Positions 44,671 through 56,194 of a stretch of DNA of 64,000 nucleotides are shown here, in pieces. The stretch covers positions 68,006,000-68,069,999 of the forward strand of contig CM036754.1 in the NCBI GenBank assembly GCA_020796225.1, given 5' to 3'. This DNA is from Arion vulgaris (taxonomy: Eukaryota > Mollusca > Gastropoda > Stylommatophora > Arionidae). Positions within the stretch are counted from its first letter, which is position 1, and the number at the start of each line of letters is the position of its first letter. The notes under the pieces are model-generated. The model saw only the letters and a program-made list of their open reading frames with translations, had not been told where the DNA came from and searched no databases. The position numbers and the translations under genes are program-made.

Positions 44671-45105
44671 ATGTCTTATCCGACCATGTCTTTTCAAGAG
44701 GTCAAAACCCTTATACAGAGAAAATCGGCAGTAGACTGGAAGGCAAACATTGGATATGATTATGGAAAAGACTCCCTCAAAGACCTAAGCAGAACAGATC
44801 AGGTCATTATATTTCAACTACGCACCGAACACTGCAGACTCAACAAACACTTATATAGACTAGGATTAAGTCACACAGCTTTCTACTAGTGTCAGCAGGC
44901 GGAACAGATACCAGAGCATTTCCTGCATGACTGTCCTCTCCTGGGTGAGCTGCGGAACAGACACCAGAGCATATCCTGCAAGACTGTCCTCTCCAGTGTG
45001 AGCTGAGAAGCAACATGTGACCACCCCCAGTCGACCTGAAAACTAAGCTTTGGGGAAACCTGACAGACCTGAAGCTGACTGCCCATTTGTGGTCCACAGT
45101 AAATT
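44671..45105 (+). pseudogene. C-terminus of RNase H-bearing LINE with 53-bp duplication
   Basis: The plus strand encodes SRTDQVIIFQLRTEHCRLNK, LYRLGLSHTAFY, then C.QAEQIPEHFLHDCPLLGE and, in the next frame, ALG.PDRPEADCPFVVH. This is the Cys/His-containing end of LINE polyproteins that carry RNase H. The 53-bp segment starting cggaacagataccagagcat (about 44900) is repeated immediately from about 44953, shifting the frame. The RNase H catalytic part is not present. Confidence 0.8.
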
Positions 45106-45109
45106 AAGC

Positions 45110-45728
45110 GCATGACCAGAAATCACTGACGAAGAAGATGGCATCTCTTGGAACGGCTTCATCAATTCCTCAACAAGGATTACTAACAACTTTCATCCGT
45201 GCGAAGCCGAGTTCATTAGCTAGTAATTAAATAATGTTCAACCTTGTACACTATGGCTTGATGTGTCATTAGTATATGTATTCATTGTCTGTTGAAAAGT
45301 GGTAATAGAGAGGAGTTAGAATATTATAGACTAAAAATTGGAACAGTGTCGACCTCCTATCGTGCACTGATCAGTTGTAATCCCCTCGGTGGAGTCAAGT
45401 TAGATTTTATTTGGAACCTTCAAGGAACATTGAGTAGATCTGCAGTACAATCGATCTTTGTTCGGCCATTCTTTGATAGCCCTTCTTCTTTAGAGTATTA
45501 TTTCTTCTTTTTTTTTCTCTCTAACCTTTCCTGGACCCTTGTTCGAGCCAGAGCCAACTATAAACTACTGGGCCCGACACCTGGATTTCTCTCTTCCGTA
45601 AAGTGGTCTGACATTTTGTGTGTGTCGGTAAACGATAGAACGTCAGCGTGTCTTGTTATTTTACTGGATTTTGAGTCCTTGTATATTCTATGGGCTATAG
45701 CAAGGCTGTGTTCGAGCTCACACTCTTA
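45110..45728. other. unassigned sequence with a dispersed fragment
   Basis: The phrase gagccagagccaactataaa at 45545 is shared with 24547. Nothing else is recognised. Confidence 0.4.
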
Positions 45729-45730
45729 CA

Positions 45731-47308
45731 ATGGTAGCTCTCTTTCGATCATCGTTTACTACCTTACTGGTATTACATAACCTCATGGTAGCTCCTTTTC
45801 GAACATCGTTTACTACCTTACTGGTATTACATAACCTCATGACATATCCCTTTCGATCATCGTTTACTACCTTACTGGTATTACATAACCTCATGGTAGC
45901 TCCTTTCGATCATCATTTACTACCTTACTGGTATTACATAACCTCATGACATATCCCTTTCGAACACCGTTTACTACCTTACTGGTATTACATAACCTCA
46001 TGGTAGCTCCTTTCGATCATCATTTACTACCTTACTGGTATTACATAACCTCATGACATATCCCTTTCGATCATCGTTTACTACCTTACTGGTATTACAT
46101 AACCTCATGGTAGCTCCTTTTCGATCATCGTTTACTACCTTACTGGTATTACATAACCTCATGACATATCCCTTTCGATCATCGTTTACTACCTTACTGG
46201 TATTACATAACCTCATGGTAGCTCCCTTTCGATCATCATTTACTACCTTACTGGTATTACATAACCTCATGACATATCCCTTTCGAACATCGTTTACTAC
46301 CTTACTGGTATTACATAACCTCATGGTAGCTCCTTTCGATCATCATTTACTACCTTACTGGTATTACATAACCTCATGACATATCCCTTTCGATCATCGT
46401 TTACTACCTTACTGGTATTACATAACCTCATGACATATCCCTTTCGATCATCGTTTACTACCTTACTGGTATTACATAACCTCATGACATATCCCTTTCG
46501 ATCATCGTTTACTACCTTACTGGTATTACATAACCTCATGGTAGCTCCCTTTCGATCATCATTTACTACCTTACTGGTATTACATAACCTCATGACATAT
46601 CCCTTTCGATCATCGTTTACTACCTTACTGGTATTACATAACCTCATGGTAGCTCCTTTCGATCATCGTTTACTACCTTACTGGTATTACATAACCTCAT
46701 GACATATCCCTTTCGATCATCGTTTACTACTTTACTGGTATTACATAACCTCATGGTAGCTCCTTTCGATCATCGTTTACTACCTTACTGGTATTACATA
46801 ACCTCATGACATATCCCTTTCGATCATCGTTTACTACCTTACTGGTATTACATAACCTCATGGTAGCTCCTTTCGATCATCATTTACTACCTTACTGGTA
46901 TTACATAACCTCATGACATATCCCTTTCGATCATCGTTTACTACCTTACTGGTATTACATAACCTCATGGTAGCTCCTTTTCGATCATCGTTTACTACCT
47001 TACTGGTATTACATAACCTCATGACATATCCCTTTCGAACATCGTTTACTACCTTACTGGTATTACATAACCTCATGGTAGCTCCCTTTCGATCATCATT
47101 TACTACCTTACTGGTATTACATAACCTCATGACATATCCCTTTCGATCATCGTTTACTACCTTACTGGTATTACATAACCTCATGGTAGCTCCTTTCGAT
47201 CATCGTTTACTACCTTACTGGTATTACATAACCTCATGACATATCCCTTTCGATCATCGTTTACTACCTTACTGGTATTACATAACCTCATGGTAGCTCC
47301 TTTCGATC
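45731..47308. repeat. 54-bp minisatellite, main array, ~29 copies
   Basis: Two unit types mostly alternate: one begins catgacatatccctttcgat (54 bp), the other catggtagctcctttcgat (53 or 54 bp). Both continue catcgtttactaccttactg and gtattacataacct. A roughly 107-bp dimer is therefore the effective repeat over much of the array. Open frames of 108 residues appear on both strands only because the unit is about three times eighteen. Confidence 0.97.
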
Positions 47309-47319
47309 ACAACTCGGTT

Positions 47320-47470
47320 TGCCAAACTACAGTGGAGCAGTCTATTTTCGGGGCCACTAGATGGAAGTGAAATATGGTCCTGGTTAATTTTAGATCACTA
47401 ACCCTGGCGATGCCCTGTCACCTTATTTGTTTACACATGTGGTCCCACAAAACCAGTTTTACCATAAACG
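47320..47470 (+). mobile_element. dispersed repeat fragment
   Basis: The phrases gatcactaaccctggcgatg and cttatttgtttacacatgtgg resemble 42485-42540. The fragment borders the end of the 54-bp array. Confidence 0.5.
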
Positions 47471-47624
47471 CGGTTTTACAATAATTGCAATGCAGAACAT
47501 AGAGGGTAAACTTCTGGAAAAGTTAGTGGCATGCAGACTGTGGTATTTGTAGGGACTGTGCAGTTTTCCTTCCACACTCGGCAGATGCAAGCGGAATAAA
47601 GAAACTTGTTGCAATACTTGGATC

Positions 47625-48560
47625 TTTGCATACGACATCTTTGAAGGTGTCTAGGCTGTTTTGGAGACATGTGCTGTTGTACTTGATCTCGAGGAAGCCT
47701 ATAATAAAGTTCCAATCACATACTTTACAGTTTTACATATGCCCACGCTACTCAATATCAATACATTGCTCAGAAGATGGATTGCAAATGCTCTGTTCGA
47801 GAGCAAAGTGGCCCTCAGGTGTGATAATTGGCACTCTATGCCGACAACAATTTCACCAGGCCTACCACAAGGGTCCCCACTATCCTCAATACTTTTCAAC
47901 GTATTCACAATAAAGATTACGAAGCATCAACTATCTGGCAGGGGAAGGGCACTGTCATTTGCAGACGACATCATGGTGAAAAGACAATAGAGAAGCATGA
48001 TTAAAATTGCTAATAAACTACAGGAAGAACTGGACCGCATCATGGCCTGGTGCTGTGTCGCTGGTGCAACGATAAACCATACCAAAGCTGTGCTATCATG
48101 ATTCTCCCTAAATAACCACATTGCAAATTCTGAAACACCAAACGTCAAGATAGGCAGACATATAATCACTCGAAAAGCATATATGAGCTATTTGGATATC
48201 AAGTTTGATCGCAGTCTATGCTTTTTGGACCATCTCGACCAAGTTATTGTCCATGCTCGCAACGCACTATCCGTATTGAGAATCATGGCGGCTGCTAACA
48301 CTGAGCAACGCCTTCTTGTGCTCCTGCACCAAGGCATAGTTCTATCATGTATTATAGAATATGCATGCTCTATCCTAACGGTTAGTCCTACGCATATAGT
48401 GAGACTAGAAAGTAATAAGAATGAGACCATGCGCATCATTCTGGAAAGCACCAAAGATACACCAGGTGTGACAATGAGATTCATTCTTGACCTCCCACTA
48501 TTTCTCACAGAATTACAACTTGAAGAGTTCGATCATATTAAAATTCAACGCAAGTAAGGA
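47625..48560 (+). pseudogene. LINE reverse transcriptase (RNase H-type family)
   Basis: The plus strand reads AVVLDLEEAYNKVP, then GLPQGSPLSSILFNVFTIK, SFADDIMVKRQ (catalytic F/YADD), LQEELDRIMAWC, YLDIKFDRSLCFLDHLDQV and RNALSVLRIMAA, ending MRFILDLPLFLTELQ. These are RT motifs 3-7 and the thumb/linker of a LINE whose polyprotein normally continues into RNase H. One or two frameshifts occur near 47990 and 48100. The RNase H follows at 48700-48946 but on the opposite strand. Confidence 0.9.
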
Positions 48561-48689
48561 ACATCCCTTTCAGGAAGAAGTCAATTAAGAAGAAAGGGTG
48601 TAGACTCAAGAAAGGCATCTCATTGCTGAGTCAAGCATAAGGTACTCTTGGAAAAGTATGTGAACCTTCCAGGATTGAACCAGGAGAGG

Positions 48690-48946
48690 AATGGTTTGTT
48701 GTCCCATCTCGATTTCAGCGTCATAATTGGAACATACCTCCCCGCACGCACTAAACAGCTCGTCGGATGATTTGTCTGGGTAGGGTTCTGTATATACACT
48801 CCATGACCTGCTTTGATGGTGGCTTTAAATGCAGATCCGTCAGTATAAACATGTAACAATTCTTGGAGATAGGCATCAATGGTTCTTTGAGATCCTCTCA
48901 TAAGACAGACAGGGTCGGATCGTTTGGTTGTTTCATTATACAACAC
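48690..48946 (-). pseudogene. start of RNase H domain of a LINE, opposite strand
   Basis: The minus strand encodes AYLQELLHVYTDGSAFKATI then KAGHGVYIQNP. YTDGSA is the first catalytic block of RNase H. In an intact element this should lie on the same strand and downstream of the RT at 47625-48560. Here it faces it. Confidence 0.82.
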
Positions 48947-48949
48947 ATT

Positions 48950-49174
48950 GAAGCACTTGTCGTATAGTCATATATTTTTATTTTATTTTAGGGCAGTTAG
49001 GAATTTCTTGTCTGACTCAAGTGAGTGTATCTGTGTAATCTATTGTGTCAGAACAGTCAATCTCATTGTTAGAATTGTATGCTTTACTTGATAAAGGCCT
49101 ATTGGTCGAAACGTCGCTGTATCTTTTTTTATACTTTGTAAAATTATATTATTCCGTTTTTACGTGTTACGTCT
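48950..49174. other. unassigned sequence
   Basis: The phrase ctttacttgataaaggcctattggtcgaaacgtcgctgta at 49083 resembles the terminal hairpin-like motif (GAAACGTCG) found in some LINE and Penelope-like repeats, but it is isolated here. Confidence 0.35.
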
Positions 49175-49427
49175 TCTTCTTCTTCTTTGCGTTCGTTCTT
49201 TACGACCAACTATAATCACTCTTTGTGATATGTTTGATCTTTGCCAAGAACGTGTATACGTTGCAATTGGTTTGGTAGGTCCCAAAACGCATAGATTTCT
49301 ACAAGTTTAGGACACGTGCATCCGATTTCAACCAAACCTCTTTAGTCGTCTCTTACGACATGCGTGGCAGGTAACAGTGGTTCTATTCTTTACACCCAAA
49401 ATTTGGGCCCGGTAACCACTCAGGCAT
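49175..49427 (-). mobile_element. SINE family B, copy 2
   Basis: A perfect 12-bp duplication, cgtgttacgtct, lies at 49163-49174 and 49428-49439. On the minus strand the element reads gcctgagtggttaccgggcc ... gtaaagaacgaacgc then (gaa)n. Confidence 0.92.
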
Positions 49428-49439
49428 CGTGTTACGTCT

Positions 49440-49932
49440 ATTCAACATATACTAATGCTATTAGCTATAACATCGCATGTTATATAACATTGTACTAATG
49501 ATATTAGCTATACCATCTCATGTTATATAACATTGTACTAATGATATTAGCTATACCATCTCATGTTATATAACATTGTACTAATGATATTAGCTATACC
49601 ATCTCATGTTATATAACATTGTACTAATGATATTAGCTATACCATCTCATGTTATATAACATTGTACTAATGATATTAGCTATAACATTGCATGTTATAT
49701 AACATTGTACTAATGATATTAGCTATACCATCTCATGTTATATAACATTGTACTAATGATATTAGCTATAACATCGCATGTTATATAACATTGTACTAAT
49801 GATATTAGCTATAACATCGCATGTTATATAACATTGTACTAATGATATTAGCTATAACATCGCATGTTATATAACATTGTACTAATGATATTAGCTATAA
49901 CATCGCATGTTATATAACATTGTACTAATGAT
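49440..49932. repeat. 43-bp minisatellite, ~11 copies
   Basis: The unit is tatataacattgtactaatg, atattagctataccatctca, tgt. Two variants, taccatctcatg and taacatcgcatg, occur in blocks. One more unit sits at about 50243-50282, beyond a LINE insertion. Confidence 0.95.
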
Positions 49933-50242
49933 CAACAGCAGTATACCACTGAGAGCAATGTTGCTCCGATACAGTGATACAAAGCAAAAGGCCGGACACG
50001 CAAAAGGCCGGATACGCAAAAGGTGGACCTTAGAGATAACAGAGGTGACGTAAGACACTATTTATGAATCACACACAAAAGCCCGTGCTAGAAAACTCTT
50101 CTTACCCTGAAGCTGTGAGGCAAATCAGGATTGAAAAAGAGTAAAAAAAGACAAGGTACATAGAGAGTCTCGCTCCAGGTGCCTTCTTTTTTCGACCTGA
50201 CGCTGAATGGCAAACACGATTAGAGAATAGATAAATAGATAG
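49933..50242 (+). mobile_element. LINE 3' tail inserted in the 43-bp array
   Basis: The 310-bp insert is bounded by actaatgat at 49924-49932 and 50243-50251. Its content matches 13766-14030 (RKRWTLEI, HTKARARKLF) and it ends in gataaatagatag on the plus strand, like a LINE 3' end. A short internal repeat (aaaggccgga(c/t)acgc) occurs twice. Confidence 0.85.
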
Positions 50243-50481
50243 ACTAATGATATTAGCTATAACATCGCATGTTATATAACCGTTATAAAAAGTAGTACTA
50301 ACAATATTACAGCAGCCACAATAAACCGAATAACAACAAAAGACTTGCAAACATTCGATTGCATTTAATCATACTCATGACAAATATGTTCAGCATGACA
50401 TTTATGTAACATTAAATCGCTGGATATCTGAGATATTTTATTATGATATACTTTGTGAGTGATGATATATTATTTGATAAT

Positions 50482-50730
50482 CGCCCGAGTGGTTAGAGGG
50501 GCCCAAATTTGAGGTGTAAAGAATAGAACTACTGTTACCTGCCACGTATGTCGTAAGAGACGACTAAGGAGGTTTGCTGAAATCGGATGCACGTGTCCTA
50601 AACGTGTAGAAGTCTATGCGTTTAGGTGCCTACCAAACCAATGTACAACGTATACACCATCTTGACAAAGATCAAACATATCACAAAGAGTGATTAAAAT
50701 TGGTCGTAAAGACCAAACGGAAAGAAGAAG
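50482..50730 (+). mobile_element. SINE family B, copy 3
   Basis: A perfect 10-bp duplication, atttgataat, lies at 50472-50481 and 50731-50740. The element runs cgcccgagtggttagaggg, gtaaagaatagaac, gtaagagacgactaaggagg, aaatcggatgcacgtg and ends aaagaagaag. Confidence 0.92.
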
Positions 50731-50934
50731 ATTTGATAATGAAATGTTACTGTGTTTTATATGGTTACTGATGTTATCCAATGTCAGAGTTTAGTTCCTA
50801 AATGTTCAGTAAAACCTAGTCATCTTACAGCGAGATGTTTAAATCATCTTATAGCCAAATGTTTCTATAAATATAGATGTGCGTTTTTTTAAAAAGATTG
50901 TTCATTTTTATGTTGAATGTTTTACCATGATACA

Positions 50935-51360
50935 GATGATGTGTGTGTTGTTTACCATACCTTATACAGATGGTGTGTGTTGCTTACCATACCTTATACA
51001 GATGGTGTATGTTGTGTAGTGAGATCATACAGATGATGTGTGTGTTGTGTACTGAGGTCATAAAGATGGTCTGTGTTGTTTACCATACCTCATACAGATG
51101 ATTTGTGTTGTATAGTAAGATCATACAGATGATGTGTGTTGTGATGATCTATCCCACCCATCAACATATCACCAATCTTTATGCATGTACTTGAGTAGAT
51201 TATACATATGATGTGTGTTGTGTAGTAAGTTAATACACATGACGTGTGTTGTTTATCATATCTCATACAGATGATGTGTGTGCTGTGTAGTAAGATCATA
51301 CAGATGATGTGTGTTGTGACGATCTAGCCCTATCAACAGATCACCAATCTTTACGCATGT
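50935..51360. repeat. degenerate ~33-bp tandem repeat
   Basis: Units based on catacagatgatgtgtgttg and tgtagtaagat recur about twelve times. A longer segment (gatctatcccacccatcaac...cttgagtag) occurs at 51145 and 51320. Confidence 0.8.
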
Positions 51361-51479
51361 ACTTGAGTAGGAAGCTTTTCTTGATCATAATCACTTCACA
51401 ACCGTTGCTAACCTGTCATGATCAATTGGTGGATATTTATAGAAACTATGTCAACACTAAACATAAGCACATGTGGTAG

Positions 51480-53760
51480 GTAGACAGGTCCTTTGTAGAT
51501 AGACAGTGAGTTATATAGAAATGTAGATAGACAGTGAGTTATATAGAAATGTAGATAGTGAGTTATATAGAAATGTAGACAGTGAGTTATATAGAAATGT
51601 AGATAGACAGTGAGTTATATAGAAATGTAGATAGACAGTGAGTTATATAGAAATATAGACAGTGAGTTATATAGAAATATAGACAGTGAGTTATATAGAA
51701 ATGTAGATAGACAGTGAGTTATATAGAAATATAGACAGTGAGTTATATAGAAATGTAGATAGACAGTGAGGTATATAGAAATGTAGATAGTGAGTTATAT
51801 AGAAATGTAGACAGTGAGTTATATAGAAATGTAGAAGTAGTTATAGAAATTAGATAGACAGTGAGTTATATAGAAATGTAGACAGTGAGTTATATAGAAA
51901 TTAGACATGAGTTATTAATGAAATTAGAATGAGTTATATAGAAATGTAGATAGACAGTGAGTTTAGCATATTTTAAGAAATGAGATAGACAGTGAGTTAT
52001 ATAGAAATATAGACAGTGAGTTATATAGAAATATAGACAGAATATGAAATGACTGGTTATATAGAAATATAGACAGTGAGTTATTAGAAAATGACATGAG
52101 TTATGAAATGTGATAGACAGTGAGTTATATAGAAATGTAGACATGAGTTATATAGAAATGTAGAGTAGTTATATAGAAATAGACATGAGTATAGAAATAG
52201 TAGACAGTGAGTTATATAGAAATGATAGACAGTGAGTTATATAGAAATGTAGATAGACAGTGAGGTATATAGAAATGTAGACAGTGAGTTATATAGAAAT
52301 GTAGATAACAGTGAGTATATAGAAATGTAGATAGACAGTGAGTTATATAGAAATGTAGATAGACAGTGAGTTATATAGAAATGTAGACAGTGAGTTATAT
52401 AGAAATGTAGACAGTGAGTTATATAGAAATGTAGATAGACAGTGAGTTATATAGAAATGTAGATAGACAGTGAGTTATATAGAAATGTAGACAGTGAGTT
52501 ATATAGAAATGTAGATAGACAGTGAGTTATATAGAAATATAGATATAAGTGAAGGTTATATAGAAATATGAGATAAGAATGAGGGTTATAGAATGTAGAA
52601 ATTATAGACAAGTGAGGTATATATATGACAGATATTAGAATAGACAGTGAGTTATATAGAAATATAGACAGTGAGTTATATAGAAATATAGACAGTGAGT
52701 TATATAGAAATGTAGACAGTGAGTTATATAGAAATGTAGACAGTGAGTTATATAGAAATAGATATTAGAATGACAGTGAGGTTATAATAGAAATTAAGAA
52801 TAGACAGTGAGTTATATAGAAATGTAGACAGTGAGTTATATAGAAATGTAGACAGTGAGTTATATAGAAATGTAGATAGACAGTGAGTTATATAGAAATG
52901 TAGATAGACAATGAGTTATATAGAATAGTAGACAGTGAGTTATATAGAAATGTAGACAGTGAGTTATATAGAAATATAGACAGTGAGTGTAATAGAAATG
53001 TAGATAGACAGTGAGTTATATAGAAATGTAGACAGTGAGTTATATAGAAATATAGACAGTGAGTTATATAGAAATGTAGATAGACAGTGAGTTATATAGA
53101 AATGTAGACAGTGAGTTATATAGAAATGTAGACAGAGTATATGAAATTATGACAGTGAGTTATATAGAAATGATAGACAGTGAGTTATATAGAAATATAG
53201 ACAGTGAGTTATATAGAAATATAGACAGTGAGTTATATAGAAATATAGACAGTGAGTTAATATATATAAAATGAATGAGATAAATGTAGACAGTGAGTTA
53301 TATAGAAATGATAGACAGTGAGTTATATAAGTAAAATATAGACAGTGAGTATATAAATAGATAGACATGATATAGAAGTAGACAGTGAGTTATATAGAAA
53401 TATAGACAGTGAGGTTAATAGAAATGTAGATAGACAATGAGTATATAGAAATGTAGACAGTGAGTTATATAGAAATAGTAGACAATAGGTATATAAAATG
53501 TAGATATACATGACAGTTATAGAAATGAGTAGACAGTGAGTTATATATACAATATAGAAATATGAGCAGTAAGTATATGAAATGTAATAACAGTGAGTAT
53601 ATATAGAAATGTAGAACAGTGATTATAAGAAATTGATAGCAGTGAGTATAAGAATGTAATAACAGATATAGAAATATAGACAGTAGTTATATAAAAGAAT
53701 ATGACAGTGAGTATAAAAGTAATATAACAAAGTATATGAAATATGAGACAGTAAACAGAT
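51480..53760. repeat. ~24-28 bp tandem array, 2.3 kb
   Basis: Units are gacagtgagttatatagaaa followed by tgta or tata, with an optional extra gata. I estimate 80-90 copies. Long homogeneous stretches alternate with stretches (51830-52200, 52540-52630, 53260-53760) in which nearly every unit carries single-base losses. Confidence 0.93.
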
Positions 53761-54583
53761 ATATATAAACACACATAGAAATATGCAGGCAGTCAAACAG
53801 ATATATTTTAACACACAACTAGAAAATAGCGTCAAGATATATATAACAGCACATGGAAATATGAGGCAGTCAAACAGATATATTATATAACACACACAGA
53901 GAAATATGAGAGTCAAACAGATATATTATATACACAATGAAGAATATGCAGGCAGTCAAACGATATATAGATAACAACAGTATAAATATATGAGAGTCAA
54001 ACAGATATATTAATACACACACATGTAGAAATATGCAGGCATCAAACAGATATATATACACACACACATATAGGAAATATGCAGGCAGTCAAACAGATAT
54101 ATTATATACACACACACATATAGGAAATATGCAGGCAGTCAAACAGATATATTATATATACACACACAGGAAATATGCAGGCAGTCAAACAGATATATTA
54201 TATACACACACAGGAAATATGCAGGCAGTCAAACAGATATATTATATACACACACAGGAAATATGCAGGCAGTCAAACAGATATATTATATACACACACA
54301 CACATATAGGAAATATGCAGGCAGTCAAACATATATATTATACACACACACACACATATAGGAAATATGCAGGCAGTCAAACAGATATATTATATACACA
54401 CACACAGCAAATATGCAGGCAGTCAAACAGATATATTATATATACACACACAGGAAATATGCAGGCAGTCAAACAGATATATTATATACACACACACAGG
54501 AAATATGCAGGCAGTCAAACAGATATATTATATACACACACACAGGAAATATGCAGGCAGTCAAACAGATATATTATAAATAT

Positions 54584-54592
<9 letters not shown>
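53760..54592. repeat. ~46-50 bp tandem array with CA tracts
   Basis: The unit is ggaaatatgcaggcagtcaa, acagatatattatata, then a (ca)n tract of variable length, with or without catata. About 17 copies; the left ones are eroded and the right ones clean. Confidence 0.93.

Positions 54593-54632
<40 letters not shown>
54593..54632. repeat. (AT)n microsatellite
   Basis: Pure TA run that ends the CA-bearing array. Confidence 0.95.
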
Positions 54633-54637
<5 letters not shown>

Positions 54638-54719
54638 TAGATATTTTGATAATTTAGATAAATATATAGAAAGGCAGATAGACATTATTGCATATTTGTG
54701 CACTAACATAGTAATAGGG

Positions 54720-55800
54720 TGTCTTGGAAGTGTTACTATACAGTAATGAGTGCTGGTAGAAGCAGTGTCTTGGGAGTGTTACTATACAGTAGTGAGTGCT
54801 GGAAGAAGCAGTGTCTTGGGAGTGTTACTATACAGTAATGAGTGCTGGAAGAAGCAGTGTCTTGGAAGTGTTACTATACAGTAGTGAGTGCTGGAAGAAG
54901 CAGTGTCTTGGAAGTGTTACTATACAGTAATGAGTGCTGGAAGAAGCAGTGTCTTGGGAGTGTTGCTATACAGTAATGAGTGCTGGAAGAAGCAGTGTCT
55001 TGGGAGTGTTACTATACAGTGGGGGACTGCCTAGAGTAGTTGATAGTAGCTCGGCCTGCTAGCTGTGAGACGCCTCATAGCTCGGGTTCGAACCTACTGT
55101 CCGGCATTTGTTCGAGTCCCTGGTCTTACTCAGGACGATAACGTGAGTACCTCTGAAGTCGGAGAAAATCTGCCTTTATGGCGAGGAATACTAATTACGA
55201 GTACATTGAGCACACGGCTGCCAGTGTAAAGTAATTTACAATGTGCACGCTGCTGCCATTGTAAGAAATTGGAAAAACAGATTTTCACGCAAAAATCAGT
55301 TTCAGAGATGAAACTTCGTCTGAGTTGAAAGCGGACGAAAGAAAAAACGAAAAAAAAAAAAAAAACTATACAGTAATGAGTGCTGGTAGAAGCAGTGTCT
55401 TGGGAGTGTTACTATACAGTAATGAGTGCTGGTAGAAGCAGTGTCTTGGAAGTGTTACTATACAGTAATGAGTGCTGGAAGAAGCAGTGTCTTGGGAGTG
55501 TTACTATACAGTAGTGAGTGCTGGAAGAAGCAGTGTCTTGGGAGTGTTACTATACAGTAGTGAGTGCTGGAAGAAGCAGTGTCTTGGGAGTGTTACTATA
55601 CAGTAATGAGTGCTGGAAGAAGCAGTGTCTTGGGAGTGTTACTATACAGTAGTGAGTGCTGGAAGAAGCAGTGTCTTGGGAGTGTTACTATACAGTAATG
55701 AGTGCTGGAAGAAGCAGTGTCTTGGGAGTGTTACTATACAGTAATGAGTGCTGGAAGAAGCAGTGTCTTGGGAGTGTTACTATACAGTAATGAGTGCTGG
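54720..55800. repeat. 46-bp minisatellite derived from LINE coding sequence
   Basis: The unit is gtgtcttgggagtgttacta, tacagtaatgagtgctggaa, gaagca. About 15 copies are split by a SINE at 55021-55364. In the right frame a unit encodes GVLLYSNECWK, the LLYGSECWK motif of RTE-like LINEs. The last unit runs straight into the rest of that LINE tail (55800-56195), so the array is an internal expansion of LINE sequence. Variation is low (tac(a)gta(a/g)tgag, gg(t/a)agaag, tgg(g/a)agtg). Confidence 0.93.
55021..55364 (+). mobile_element. full-length tRNA-derived SINE in the 46-bp array
   Basis: The 344-bp element starts ggggga and contains an A-box-like agtagttgatagtagctcgg and a canonical B-box, gggttcgaacc, about 50 bases later. 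It ends in a 15-base poly(A) after aacg. The host sequence actatacagt lies on both sides (55011-55020 and 55365-55374) as the duplication. The middle matches 14040-14215. Confidence 0.9.
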
Positions 55801-56194
55801 AAAGTGACCCACACTATCATACAGAAGATGGAGACATTCCAAAATAAATGTTTAAGAAGAATCCTGCAAATATTATAGCTAAATAGAATAGCAAATGTAG
55901 AGATTTTTTAAAAAGAACAAACTATGTATCATTGGAGACCATTATTAAAAGACAAAGATGGAGGTGGATTGATCATGTATGCTTGTAGGGTCATTGGTTA
56001 GGACAGGTCTCTGATGGACAGCGGATGGAAAAGAGGGTCTGGGCGTATAAAGAAAACACGGAAAAGAATTGTGGATTGCGAAAAGACAGTTGAGAGATTG
56101 TGCCCTGACATGGGAAACAATTAGTAGAAGAAGCGACATAACAGCAACAATGGAAATGTGTTGTGGAGGTCAAACGGAACACGAAGATGATATA
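55801..56194 (+). pseudogene. LINE (RTE-like) tail between two arrays
   Basis: Continuing the frame from the array: KVTHTIIQKMETFQNKC, LRRILQI, then NYVSLETIIKRQRWRWIDHV, GQVSDGQRMEKRVWAYKE and, in another frame, MEMCCGGQTEHEDDID before the satellite begins. This corresponds to the tail seen open at 16983-17407. Several stops and frameshifts are present. Confidence 0.85.

Noticed and set aside
45731..47239. Several 108-residue open frames on both strands
   Set aside because: They are frames through the 54-bp array with identical stops at the 53-bp units; there are no splice or codon signals.
49083..49130. Penelope-like or LINE motif around gaaacgtcgctgta
   Set aside because: Only one short isolated match was seen, without protein or second copy in the window.
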